Source: Iphinoe sp. HA4291-MV1 (lineage in GTDB: Bacteria > Cyanobacteriota > Cyanobacteriia > Cyanobacteriales > Nostocaceae). Taken from it: a DNA stretch of 43,774 nucleotides. The translations under genes and the position numbers were made by a program. The stretch lies in the NCBI GenBank assembly GCA_019359415.1, contig JAHHHH010000066.1, forward strand, positions 1 to 43,774, written 5' to 3'. The notes under the pieces are model-generated. The model did not search any database. It was given only the letters and a program-made list of their open reading frames with translations, and was not told where the DNA came from. Position 1 is the stretch's first letter; the number at the start of each line of letters is the position of its first letter. This document shows positions 33,886 to 41,095 of this stretch, piece after piece.

Positions 33886-33916
33886 AGAAACCCGGTTTCT
33901 TTAAGAAACCGGGTTT
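33886..33916. terminator. Hairpin terminator (GAAACCCGGTTTC family)
   Basis: AGAAACCCGGTTTCTT and AAGAAACCGGGTTT form a 14-16 bp stem. It lies 12 bases downstream of the UPF0175 stop (minus strand) and probably ends that transcript. Confidence 0.65.
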
Positions 33917-33928
33917 ATTTTATCTGTA

Positions 33929-34198
33929 TCAGGCATTCTCTAAATCGCTAAGCAGTTCTTCTTCTGTTAAATCAATCATTGGGACTCCATAGCGATGCAA
34001 ATTGAGCAAGAAAGAAACTCGATCTATACCTGCTAATTGTGCTGCTACGCCTGAGGAAATGCGTTTCATTTCAAACAGCTTCACCGCCATTGCCATTTTG
34101 GCTTCTTGTTCAAACTGTTTTCGAGTCTGTTGCAGGGCGTCTGGTAGAGTTTCTGGGTAGTCAATTTTCAGTTGTAATGACATATTATTGTGAGACAT
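33929..34198 (-). CDS. UPF0175 family protein, antitoxin-like
   Basis: An 89-residue protein: Y-P-E-T-L-P-D-A-L-Q-Q-T-R-K-Q-F-E-Q-E-A-K-M-A-M-A-V-K-L-F-E, then I-S-S-G-V-A-A-Q-L-A-G-I-D-R-V-S-F-L-L-N-L-H-R-Y-G-V. This is the UPF0175 pattern, small helix-turn-helix proteins often paired with DUF3368 PIN toxins. No DUF3368 gene is next to it here, so it is an orphan or acts elsewhere. It lies 137 bases downstream of (not in line with) the three-gene STAND operon. An internal ATG at 34183 is possible. Confidence 0.8.
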   Translation of the reverse strand: MSHNNMSLQLKIDYPETLPDALQQTRKQFEQEAKMAMAVKLFEMKRISSGVAAQLAGIDRVSFLLNLHRYGVPMIDLTEEELLSDLENA

Positions 34199-34335
34199 TC
34201 TTGACTTTATACCAATTTTAGAATTGCGATGAGCAACATCGCACGTTTAAAATAACTTTACTCACATTTTGCGTCTGCGTTTTCGTCCACCAAGAAATTT
34301 ATTTCTTGGCTCAAAGTCAAGTAAGCTAAAGCTCA

Positions 34336-35541
34336 CTAAATATAGCAATCAAGCTTGGCGTAAATGTTCTTCAAGTGCTTTTTGACAGTGTTGATGGTAA
34401 TGTAAAGCTGAGTCGCAATCTCTTTATAAGAAAGGTTAGCTCGACGCAATAGCCAAATTTCTGCTTCTCGTGGAGTCAGATCATATTTTTGAGCTTCCGC
34501 AAGCGCTAGATTTTGGTTTGAATGAGAATGATTGACAGCTTTCTCACCTAGCTTTCTGACTTGTGCAATGAGTTCTGTTGTTGGTGTATCTTTTTTACAA
34601 AAAGCATCCAAGCTGTCTACTTCCCTCGTTTCTTGACACTTAGTGTCTTCCACTGAGAAATAAGCAATGATTTGGGTATTTGGAGCAATAGCTTTGATAT
34701 GACTAGAGGCACTCCAACCGTCCATAACTGGCATATGTAAATCTAGTACTATCACGTCAGGGTGATAGCGTTTAACCATTTCTACCGCTTCTTGACCATT
34801 ACTGGCTAAACCGACAACTTGAATATTTTTCTGCCTAGAAAAGGCTAATTTTAGGGTTAAACGAGTCAGTTCGTGGTCGTCAACCACTAGAACACGTAAA
34901 ACACTTGGCTGGTCCTTATAAAGTCCTAAACTTCCCAACGCCTTATCCCGGTTTTTCCAGGCTTTATCTTTGTCTGATTGAATTTTAAAGGCTTGGTTGT
35001 AAGATGCGATTGCCTTCTCTTCGCAACCCAATTCATCTAACGCCTTTCCTCGGTAATACCAAGCTTTAGCATAATCAGGTTTTAACTCAATGGCTTTGTC
35101 GTAGCTAACAATTGCCTCTTCGTAAAAGTCCAAGCCATACAACGCATTGCCACGAGCATACCAAGCTTTGTAATAATCAAGTTTGATTTCTAGGGCTTTG
35201 TCTAAGCTGGCGATCGCTTCTTCGTAGCTGCCTAAATTCTTCAGCACAACCCCGCGACCGTACCATGCTTTGTAGTCATTGGGGTTAATTTCTAAGAGTT
35301 TGTCGTAATCTTCATAAGTATAAATCTGCCGATTTTGCTCATCAGATGCTTTTGATTCATCTGCATTTACCAAGAAAGAAGCGAGTGCTTCTTCAACAGT
35401 TGCTGACAGCAAGTCTGAGTCAGAACCAGAGCGAAACTTAAGTTGATTGTACAGTTCTAGTGGAAGAGAGAATTTGAGCCTAACCTTTTCCACGTTAAGC
35501 TTAACCGTTTGCCAGTCAATTATCTTCTCTGGATTACTCAT
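34336..35541 (-). CDS. TPR-receiver-LuxR HTH regulator with N-terminal RHH-like segment
   Basis: A 401-residue fusion. Residues ~17-57 (V-R-L-K-F-S-L-P-L-E-L-Y-N-Q-L-K-F-R ... V-E-E-A-L-A-S-F-L) look like a ribbon-helix-helix unit. Residues ~77-205 hold four TPR repeats (A-W-Y-x-R-G, Y-E-E-A-I). Residues 215-332 are a response-regulator receiver with acidic D221/D222, phosphoacceptor D267 (V-L-D-L-H-M-P) and K316/K317. Residues 353-398 are a LuxR-type helix-turn-helix (L-T-P-R-E-A-E-I-W-L-L). It overlaps the preceding gene by 8 bases and is third in the operon. No sensor kinase is next to it; the STAND proteins upstream may take that role. It is probably the transcriptional output. Confidence 0.88.
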   Translation of the reverse strand: MSNPEKIIDWQTVKLNVEKVRLKFSLPLELYNQLKFRSGSDSDLLSATVEEALASFLVNADESKASDEQNRQIYTYEDYDKLLEINPNDYKAWYGRGVVLKNLGSYEEAIASLDKALEIKLDYYKAWYARGNALYGLDFYEEAIVSYDKAIELKPDYAKAWYYRGKALDELGCEEKAIASYNQAFKIQSDKDKAWKNRDKALGSLGLYKDQPSVLRVLVVDDHELTRLTLKLAFSRQKNIQVVGLASNGQEAVEMVKRYHPDVIVLDLHMPVMDGWSASSHIKAIAPNTQIIAYFSVEDTKCQETREVDSLDAFCKKDTPTTELIAQVRKLGEKAVNHSHSNQNLALAEAQKYDLTPREAEIWLLRRANLSYKEIATQLYITINTVKKHLKNIYAKLDCYI

Positions 35542-36202
35542 CTTCCACCTCTAAATGAGCTAGGTAGAGTGCAACTGCTTGCCTTGCAATTGCTGATATG
35601 TGCTCGGAGTCAGCTTCTACTCGATGTTTTAACTGCTGGTACAGTTTTGGCTGGGTATCTATTTCTATTGTAGGTGTAACCTTTTCTTGACCAAATTCAA
35701 ATTCTCCAGAGCGCCAGTCATAAAAATCTGGAGCACGCTGAATGAAGTATTTAAGACCAAACAGCCGTACAATGAATATAAAGCAAATCTTAAGGTCATC
35801 TCTGAACCGCTCTCGCTGTTGGTTTAAATGATTTAAAATTCGCGGAACAGAATCCACTTTATAAAAGTTACCTTGACCCCCATATCCCGTTTTAATATAT
35901 TCAACAAAAGACTTTTCGATACCTGTTATAAAAAGAACATCAATTTTATTTTTATTTGAAGTTTTCTCCACAACAATATTATATAAATTTTCAATCGGTT
36001 CATCTAGCTGCAAAACCTTAATTTGTTTTTGAGGCAGCTCCTCCTGGACTCTCGAAATCAACCGCTTACTTTCAGCAGGAGAACACCGGACAAACAATAA
36101 GCGAAAGCCTTCTGTCCGCTTTAGAGTACGAACAAAGGTTTGATATTCTTCCTCCGGGTCAGAGGGTAAATCATCATCCCAATCACTTAAATCTGGGTTC
36201 AT
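35534..36202 (-). CDS. Inactive STAND-like protein with C-terminal RHH-like segment
   Basis: A 222-residue protein. Residues ~31-170 follow the N-terminal NTPase layout of cyanobacterial STAND/TPR proteins: a strand (G-F-R-L-L-F-V-R-C) where a P-loop would sit, I-D-V-L-F-I-T-G-I in the Walker B position, L-N-H-L-N-Q-Q-R-E-R-F, and the diagnostic A-P-D-F-Y-D-W-R-S-G-E-F-E-F. The P-loop Gly-Lys-Ser/Thr is missing (S-P-A-E-S-K-R-L), so it should not hydrolyse NTP. Residues ~177-216 (T-Q-P-K-L-Y-Q-Q-L-K-H-R ... I-A-R-Q-A-V-A-L-Y-L) resemble a ribbon-helix-helix unit. It overlaps both neighbours (4 and 8 bases), indicating coupled translation. Confidence 0.72.
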   Translation of the reverse strand: MNPDLSDWDDDLPSDPEEEYQTFVRTLKRTEGFRLLFVRCSPAESKRLISRVQEELPQKQIKVLQLDEPIENLYNIVVEKTSNKNKIDVLFITGIEKSFVEYIKTGYGGQGNFYKVDSVPRILNHLNQQRERFRDDLKICFIFIVRLFGLKYFIQRAPDFYDWRSGEFEFGQEKVTPTIEIDTQPKLYQQLKHRVEADSEHISAIARQAVALYLAHLEVEDE

Positions 36203-37524
36203 GGAAGTTTCGCCACAGCTTCTTTAAATTCGGAAATCCCTTGAATCAATGGGTGAATATCATACCAACGCTGCATTTCTCCATCATCATCCAAATAGCG
36301 ATATTCTAAAAGACAGCGGTTATACATCAAACTGCGATACTGGTCATCATTAATAATACGCTTAGAACGCGAGACTTCCGCCAGCAGACACCATTGATGA
36401 TTTTCCACTGCACGATGATAGTCATCTCTAGCTTGAGTGATTGCTCGTCGCACTGCTTTTTCAGAAATTGGTAACTCTTCTGTGCGTCCAATGGCATTTT
36501 GAGTTAACAATAGCAAATTTCTGACATGACCTCCACTCATCAAACACAATCTTTCTAAGGTTTGCTGACTATCAAAAATTCCTTTTTCCAAAGGGAGTTC
36601 TTGTTCAATTTGCCGGACTCGCTTCTTAATGACTTCTTTGACTTTATTGAGTCCTGGTTCGTAAATTTCTCCTGTGTGAGTTTTGACCATAATCATAGGT
36701 AAAATCAAGCATTCACCGTAAATATCCCTGATGTCTGTTGCCCGTTTAGAATACAACATAGAAATGGGAGCAGTATAAATTAAATGGCAATTCAAAGCTT
36801 TGAGTTGTTCACTGCGGTCTAAAAAAACTTCTTCATGGTTCGTGTTTTCCCCATCTTTAACTAATACCATCCGGTCTAAGTTATCGACAATCACCGCCAG
36901 TTGAGTATAGCCGTTTGGTAGTTTGCTTTTTGCATCTGCAAGGAATTCATTCAACACCTTAATTAAGGTGACAGTGTGGGGATTGATTTTTTGGCGAATC
37001 TGATGGCGTAATTCGGGAACAGCTCTTAAATTAGCTGTCAGTTTAGCAAATTGAGCGATTTGTGCTTCTACTTTCATGTTGTCAAACTCTATCGAAGTTT
37101 GCGCCAAATCTTTCAATTCTTGCCAGCGTTCTTTGAGCCAGTTTAGCACTGGACTCGTATCGCCAAATTTTTGTAAATCTTTGAGCAATCGGCGGGTACA
37201 AGCGAGGAGTATATCTGTATATTGGGCGTCTTCTGAGTCAATATCTTCTTCATCAGCAGCAAAATAAACAACATAGAATTTGCGATTTTCTAAATATTGT
37301 TTCAATCTAAGTAATTCTGTAGACTTCCCCGCCCCCCGATGTCCAGAGTACAATTGGCAAGTATTTCTATTTGCTCGTTGTATGCGATTTCCCAACTCAT
37401 TTAAAATATCCGCATCTCCGCGCACATCCTGACAATCAACATACCTGAGATCATCTGCGGGTAAAGGTTCAAATGGGTTAAAGGCATTGTATAGATTTGT
37501 GAGTAATTCTTGACTATCAAGCAT
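36199..37524 (-). CDS. AAA/STAND-like ATPase, first gene of a three-gene operon
   Basis: A 441-residue P-loop ATPase. Walker A is G-H-R-G-A-G-K-S-T (61-69), Walker B-like A-V-I-V-D-N-L-D-R-M (210-219), a sensor-like L-I-Y-T-A-P strand, and a winged-helix-like C-terminus (L-C-L-M-S-G-G-H-V-R-N-L-L-L-L-T-Q, then Y-R-Y-L-D-D-D-G). This is close to ORC/Cdc6-STAND-type NTPases that act as switches. No transmembrane segment. It begins the operon and its stop overlaps the next ATG. The 14-unit repeat array lies 239 bases upstream of its start. Its job in the system is inferred to be sensing or signal assembly. Confidence 0.82.
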   Translation of the reverse strand: MLDSQELLTNLYNAFNPFEPLPADDLRYVDCQDVRGDADILNELGNRIQRANRNTCQLYSGHRGAGKSTELLRLKQYLENRKFYVVYFAADEEDIDSEDAQYTDILLACTRRLLKDLQKFGDTSPVLNWLKERWQELKDLAQTSIEFDNMKVEAQIAQFAKLTANLRAVPELRHQIRQKINPHTVTLIKVLNEFLADAKSKLPNGYTQLAVIVDNLDRMVLVKDGENTNHEEVFLDRSEQLKALNCHLIYTAPISMLYSKRATDIRDIYGECLILPMIMVKTHTGEIYEPGLNKVKEVIKKRVRQIEQELPLEKGIFDSQQTLERLCLMSGGHVRNLLLLTQNAIGRTEELPISEKAVRRAITQARDDYHRAVENHQWCLLAEVSRSKRIINDDQYRSLMYNRCLLEYRYLDDDGEMQRWYDIHPLIQGISEFKEAVAKLP

Positions 37525-37762
37525 GGGTAAGAAATGTTGCCATCTTTTTCAGACTAAGTACATAATTACATAAGTTCATAGCGAAAACTAGAACGAATAC
37601 TCTGCGTACCTACCCTGCGGGAAGGCGAACGCGAGTGCGTGTCGCTTTGCGACTCAGCGCCTATGCGTTTACCGAGCGCGCTCCTCTGCGTTTAAAAACG
37701 TTACGAATTAATGAAATGCTGTACTAAGTCCAATACTGTTTAGTTAAGGATTGTTTTTGGGG
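37525..37762. other. Upstream region of STAND operon
   Basis: No gene. A GC-rich repeat-like block (GCGGGAAGGCGAACGCG ... GCGCGCTCCTCTGCG) at ~37605-37690 separates the operon start from the tandem array. The operon promoter should lie here but was not identified. Confidence 0.4.
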
Positions 37763-38056
37763 AAACACTCATCCACGAGTTCCAAACACTCTCCGACGAG
37801 TTCCAAACACTCTCCGACGAGTTCCAAACACTCTCCGATGAGTTCCAAACACTCTCCGATGAGTTATAAACACTCTCCGACGAGTTCCAAACACTCTCCG
37901 ACGAGTTCCAAACACTCTCCGATGAGTTATAAACACTCTCCGATGAGTTATAAACACTTTCCGATGAGTTATAAACACTCTCCGACGAGTTCCAAACACT
38001 CTCCGACGAGTTCCAAACACTCTCCGACGAGTTCCAAACACTCTCCGACGAGTTAT
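37763..38056. repeat. Fourteen 21-bp direct repeats
   Basis: Fourteen perfect-length units with no spacers. Each begins AAACACTCTCCGA and ends either CGAGTTCC or TGAGTTAT. Variants by unit: 1 is divergent (…CATCCACGAGTTCC); 2, 3, 6, 7, 11, 12 and 13 are the CGAG/TTCC form; 5, 8, 9 and 10 the TGAG/TTAT form (10 with one change); 4 and 14 are hybrids. Each unit contains ACTC-N6-GAGT, a small inverted repeat. The period is two helical turns. The array is open in frame on both strands but has no credible protein context. It lies between the nuclease-like gene and the STAND operon. Confidence 0.95.
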
Positions 38057-38076
38057 AAACGTATTTTGAATACTTC

Positions 38077-38712
38077 CTACAACTGACAAATTGCTTTCAA
38101 AGCTTGTAACAACAGAATTGAACGCTGTCTTTCCATCAAATTTAATTCTGGCATCAGGTGATAAGTGGGAGCATGTCCCGGTTGGATATTGACAAACTGA
38201 TAACTTCTTCCATTCGTTGTCAAACCCCAAACTGATTTTTGATGCTCTAAACTTTTATGAGCGTATGTCAGCAGTTGAGGCAATCCTGTTAATACATCAA
38301 TCTGACTATTTTTAGATTCAATTAATAATACCCAAAAAAATGCATTAACTTTTGTACGTTTCGCTTTAGTAACAGCTAAAATATCGAATCTGCCTTTAAT
38401 TTTTGTATCTTCATCTTCAATTTCTATATCAGCTATATCTTCTTCCAGAAGAATCTCTATAGGGTAGCGGTAAAAACCAGCCAACCTCATCAAAGGAGCA
38501 AGTACAAGAAACTTCACCTGCCCTTCGGAAACTGTACCAGTTGTCAGGTATCTATTAAAGTCATCCCGTATTTGCACAAGTTCTTGCTGTTCCACTTCTG
38601 TCAGTGGCTCCAAGGATAACAAGGGTGTGAACGAGTCACTGTAATATTCTTGGAAGCCTAAAAGACGCTGAACGTCTTCTAGAGATAAATTACTAGCCTT
38701 GAGGATTGTCAT
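38077..38712 (-). CDS. PD-(D/E)XK nuclease-like protein (type I R N-terminal-like)
   Basis: A 211-residue protein similar to small cyanobacterial proteins annotated as restriction-endonuclease subunits. Possible catalytic residues of the PD-(D/E)XK fold are visible: G-R-F-D110-I-L-A-V, then W-V-L-L-I-E132-S-K134-N-S (an E-x-K). The preceding Q-V-K-F-L-V-L-A-P-L-M-R-L-A-G-F is the usual N-terminal helix of this group. There are no helicase or methylase genes nearby, so it is not part of a standard restriction system here. It stops 21 bases before the tandem array and points the same way as the STAND operon, 552 bases upstream of it. Confidence 0.7.
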   Translation of the reverse strand: MTILKASNLSLEDVQRLLGFQEYYSDSFTPLLSLEPLTEVEQQELVQIRDDFNRYLTTGTVSEGQVKFLVLAPLMRLAGFYRYPIEILLEEDIADIEIEDEDTKIKGRFDILAVTKAKRTKVNAFFWVLLIESKNSQIDVLTGLPQLLTYAHKSLEHQKSVWGLTTNGRSYQFVNIQPGHAPTYHLMPELNLMERQRSILLLQALKAICQL

Positions 38713-38873
38713 AGTTGTGTTTTGTGTATTTTTAATACTTATTTTCTTATAAATCTCATACCAATAAGACTTTTAAGCAATTTTAAGGCAAATTTCTCAA
38801 TTTCATGATTTTTCTTGCGGAATAGGCTGATCACACAGTGATTCTAAAGGTACAAACACATTGAGGAATAACA

Positions 38874-39395
38874 ATGACCTTTACAAATCAAGAAAGCCTC
38901 GCTGCTCAACTTAACAAGCCTGTTCTTAAGGAAGGTTCCAAAGGTGAAGCAGTTAAAGAACTGCAAAAACTGCTGTTAAAATGGGGTGCTTTTGTATATC
39001 TCGATAACAATGGTGCTTGTGTATTTCCTGGTGAAGAAGTCATTGACGGCGTATTTGGTCCAAAGACAAAAAATGCGGTTCTACTCTTCCAAGGTAAGAA
39101 GTTTCTTGTACAAGATGGGATTGTGGGAGATAAAACTTGGCGATCGCTTTTTCTGAATGCGCCAGTTGATATGCCTATCCTAAAGAAAGGTAGCAAGGAA
39201 GAAGAACTCGTTAAAAAGGTTCAAGAAAGACTAGCGATCGCTGACTACTACAAGGGTAGAATTGATGGTGACTTTAATCACCGTACAGAAAACGCAGTCA
39301 AAGCTTTGCAGAAGCACACAGGGTTACCTGTAGATGGAATTATTGAAGATCGCACTTGGTTTGAGTTAAGCCAGATCAATACAGTTTTCTGTTAA
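38874..39395 (+). CDS. Protein of two peptidoglycan-binding domains
   Basis: A 173-residue protein made almost only of two PG_binding_1 units: L-K-E-G-S-K-G-E-A-V-K-E-L-Q-K-L-L ... I-D-G-V-F-G-P-K-T-K-N-A-V ... G-I-V-G-D-K-T-W, and L-K-K-G-S-K-E-E-E-L-V-K-K-V-Q ... I-D-G-D-F-N-H-R-T-E-N-A-V ... G-I-I-E-D-R-T-W. There is no signal peptide and no enzyme domain, which is unusual for a wall-binding protein, so it may be exported by another route or bind something else. A GAGGA lies 8 bases before the ATG. It shares a hairpin terminator with pyrC. Confidence 0.85.
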   Translation: MTFTNQESLAAQLNKPVLKEGSKGEAVKELQKLLLKWGAFVYLDNNGACVFPGEEVIDGVFGPKTKNAVLLFQGKKFLVQDGIVGDKTWRSLFLNAPVDMPILKKGSKEEELVKKVQERLAIADYYKGRIDGDFNHRTENAVKALQKHTGLPVDGIIEDRTWFELSQINTVFC

Positions 39396-39407
39396 CTCCT
39401 TTGCTTC

Positions 39408-39444
39408 AAAAAAACCCGGTTTCTCTTAGAAACTGGGTTTTTTT
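39408..39444. terminator. Bidirectional terminator (GAAACCCGGTTTC family)
   Basis: AAAAACCCGGTTTCT and AGAAACTGGGTTTTT around a short loop with A- and T-runs on both sides, between convergent genes. One G:T-type mismatch. Confidence 0.7.
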
Positions 39445-39464
39445 GATTGTTGAATTTCTATGAA

Positions 39465-40766
39465 CTAACACCAAGTTTGCACAACCCGACCTGTTAATTG
39501 CTGTCCCAGCCAAAATGTATTACTAGAACGTGTATACAGATTTTGCTTTTCCACTTTCCAGTTTTGCTGCGGATCAAACAAAGTGAGTTCCGCTTTTTGA
39601 TCAGGTGCGATCGCATTTATTTTCTGTTGTAAACACTCTGCTGGACGAGTACTCAGAGCCTTCCACAATTCCAAAGCTGTAAACTCCCCACTTTCTACCA
39701 AATGCTGCCATAACAGGGGTAATGCTAACTCGTAACCAATTGCTCCGCTTGGAGCTTCGGCAAAGGCAACGGTTTTTTCTTCATAGGTGTATGGTCTGTG
39801 ATCTATGGCTATGGCATCTATAACACTTGTCCGTACTGCCTCTCGTAACGCTGCTACGTCACCAGGATTACCCAAAGGTGGTTCTAAACGAAGGCTTGTA
39901 TTATAGCTTTTAACTGCTTGCGTGTCAAATAAAAGATGCATCCAAGTTGTACTAACGGTAATAGGCATACCTCTAGCTTTGGCTGATGCAATCAGTTCGA
40001 CACTGCGGGCAGTGGAGACACGCATGATATGTACTGGTGTACTTGTGGCGGTGACCAATTCCAACAAAGCAGCGATCGCAGAGGTTTCTGCACTAGTCGG
40101 TACAAAAGGCAACCCAAAACGGATAGCATCTGGACCTTCACGGATCACACCATTTCCCATCAATTCGCGATCGCAACACCAAAATGCGACTGGTTTCCTC
40201 AAAGGCTGGATGTATTCTAACACCCGACGCACCAATCCAAAATTTTCCCAAGGCTGACCATCAGTAAAGCCAACCACCCCAACTGCTGCCAAGTCTACCA
40301 ATTCAGTCATCTGCTTACCAGCAGCATCTAGACTGATTGCACCCCAAATGTTGAGCAGGGGAGCAGGGGAGCAGGGGAGCAGGGGAGAAGAATTTACGTT
40401 CTCTCTCTCCCTCATCTCCCCTCCTCGCTTCTGCAACTGTATTGCCACAGATGGATTATCAATCGCTGGGGACGTATCAGGTAAGATACTAATTCGTGTA
40501 AAGCCGCCAGCAGCAGCGGCTTGTAAGAGAGACAAGAGGGTTTCGCGTTCTTCAAACCCTGGTTCTCCAGAGTGGCTATACAAATCTACTAACCCTGGTC
40601 CTAAAACCAATCCATGACAATCTCTGTAGGAAGTGTTATTTGGCACATCAGAAATGTTATGATTCACAGACCTGATATAGCCGTCATCAATGAGCACGTC
40701 AGCAATTCGGTCAGTTCCAGAAACAGGGTCGATCACCCTTACTTGTTGTAGCAGTTCACTTATCAT
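39465..40766 (-). CDS. pyrC: Dihydroorotase homologue (PyrC-like), altered metal site
   Basis: 433 residues from the ATG at 40766; a TTG at 40778 adds four codons. It is an amidohydrolase-fold protein matching cyanobacterial dihydroorotases over its whole length (S-I-L-P-D-T-S-P-A-I-D, H-I-M-R-V-S-T-A-R, L-R-L-E-P-P-L-G-N, S-T-R-P-A-E-C). The metal motif that is normally D-x-H-x-H reads D-L-Y-S-H, so the first His is Tyr (residue 67 from the TTG). The later D-H-A-P-H-type motif reads D-H-R-P-Y. It may be a structural, PyrX-like partner or an enzyme with changed chemistry. Residues ~121-142 are a repeat-derived insert. Confidence 0.8.
   Translation of the reverse strand: MISELLQQVRVIDPVSGTDRIADVLIDDGYIRSVNHNISDVPNNTSYRDCHGLVLGPGLVDLYSHSGEPGFEERETLLSLLQAAAAGGFTRISILPDTSPAIDNPSVAIQLQKRGGEMRERENVNSSPLLPCSPAPLLNIWGAISLDAAGKQMTELVDLAAVGVVGFTDGQPWENFGLVRRVLEYIQPLRKPVAFWCCDRELMGNGVIREGPDAIRFGLPFVPTSAETSAIAALLELVTATSTPVHIMRVSTARSVELIASAKARGMPITVSTTWMHLLFDTQAVKSYNTSLRLEPPLGNPGDVAALREAVRTSVIDAIAIDHRPYTYEEKTVAFAEAPSGAIGYELALPLLWQHLVESGEFTALELWKALSTRPAECLQQKINAIAPDQKAELTLFDPQQNWKVEKQNLYTRSSNTFWLGQQLTGRVVQTWC
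40359..40392 (-). repeat. 8-bp repeat insert inside the dihydroorotase gene
   Basis: Four to five copies of GGGGAGCA-type units (AGCAGGGG) sit in frame within the gene and encode S-P-A-P-L/S-P-L-L-P-C residues, next to a CTCTCTCTCCCTC stretch. It looks like a tandem-repeat expansion tolerated in a surface loop. Confidence 0.75.
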
Positions 40767-40842
40767 TTTAGCTACCAACTATCAGCTATTAGCTATCAGC
40801 TTTTTAACTTTTCTAAGGACGGCTGGCTGAAAACTCTGCGCA

Positions 40843-40961
40843 ATCACACGCTGGAGGATGCCAGTCCCCTACGGTTCGCGTAGCGTCTCCCTTAGGAGAG
40901 GGAGACCCTCCTGCAGGGCTGGCTTATGAAAGCCGCTTTACAGCCTCAAGGCTGGTGTGAT
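40843..40961. repeat. Nested palindromic repeat
   Basis: The outer ends ATCACAC (40843-40849) and GTGTGAT (40955-40961) are inverted. Inside, CTGGAGG/CCTCAAG-type and CCAGTCC/GGGCTGG arms pair around a GC-rich centre (GGTTCGCGTAGCGTCTCCC). A MITE-like dispersed repeat with no coding capacity. Confidence 0.5.
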
Positions 40962-41095
40962 ATAATACTAAACAATAAATAGGCAACGTAAAAAGTACTT
41001 CAGAGTCAAGGTACTAGGTAAACCAATTCTTAGATTGAGTAGCCTATGGAACTCATAAAAAATGGGAAAAATTGATTGAAAAGAGAAACCAATAA

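Larger units (their letters stand above)
33604..33928. other. Gap holding two hairpin repeats
   Basis: No gene. It contains one copy of each hairpin family (33696-33731 and 33886-33916). Confidence 0.5.

Noticed and set aside
37763-38056. CRISPR array
   Set aside because: The repeats are directly adjacent with no unique spacers, and there are no cas genes in the window.
37769-38230. 153-codon minus-strand frame through the tandem array
   Set aside because: Its first part is an out-of-frame reading of the nuclease-like gene and the rest is the 21-bp repeat read through; no independent start or ribosome site.
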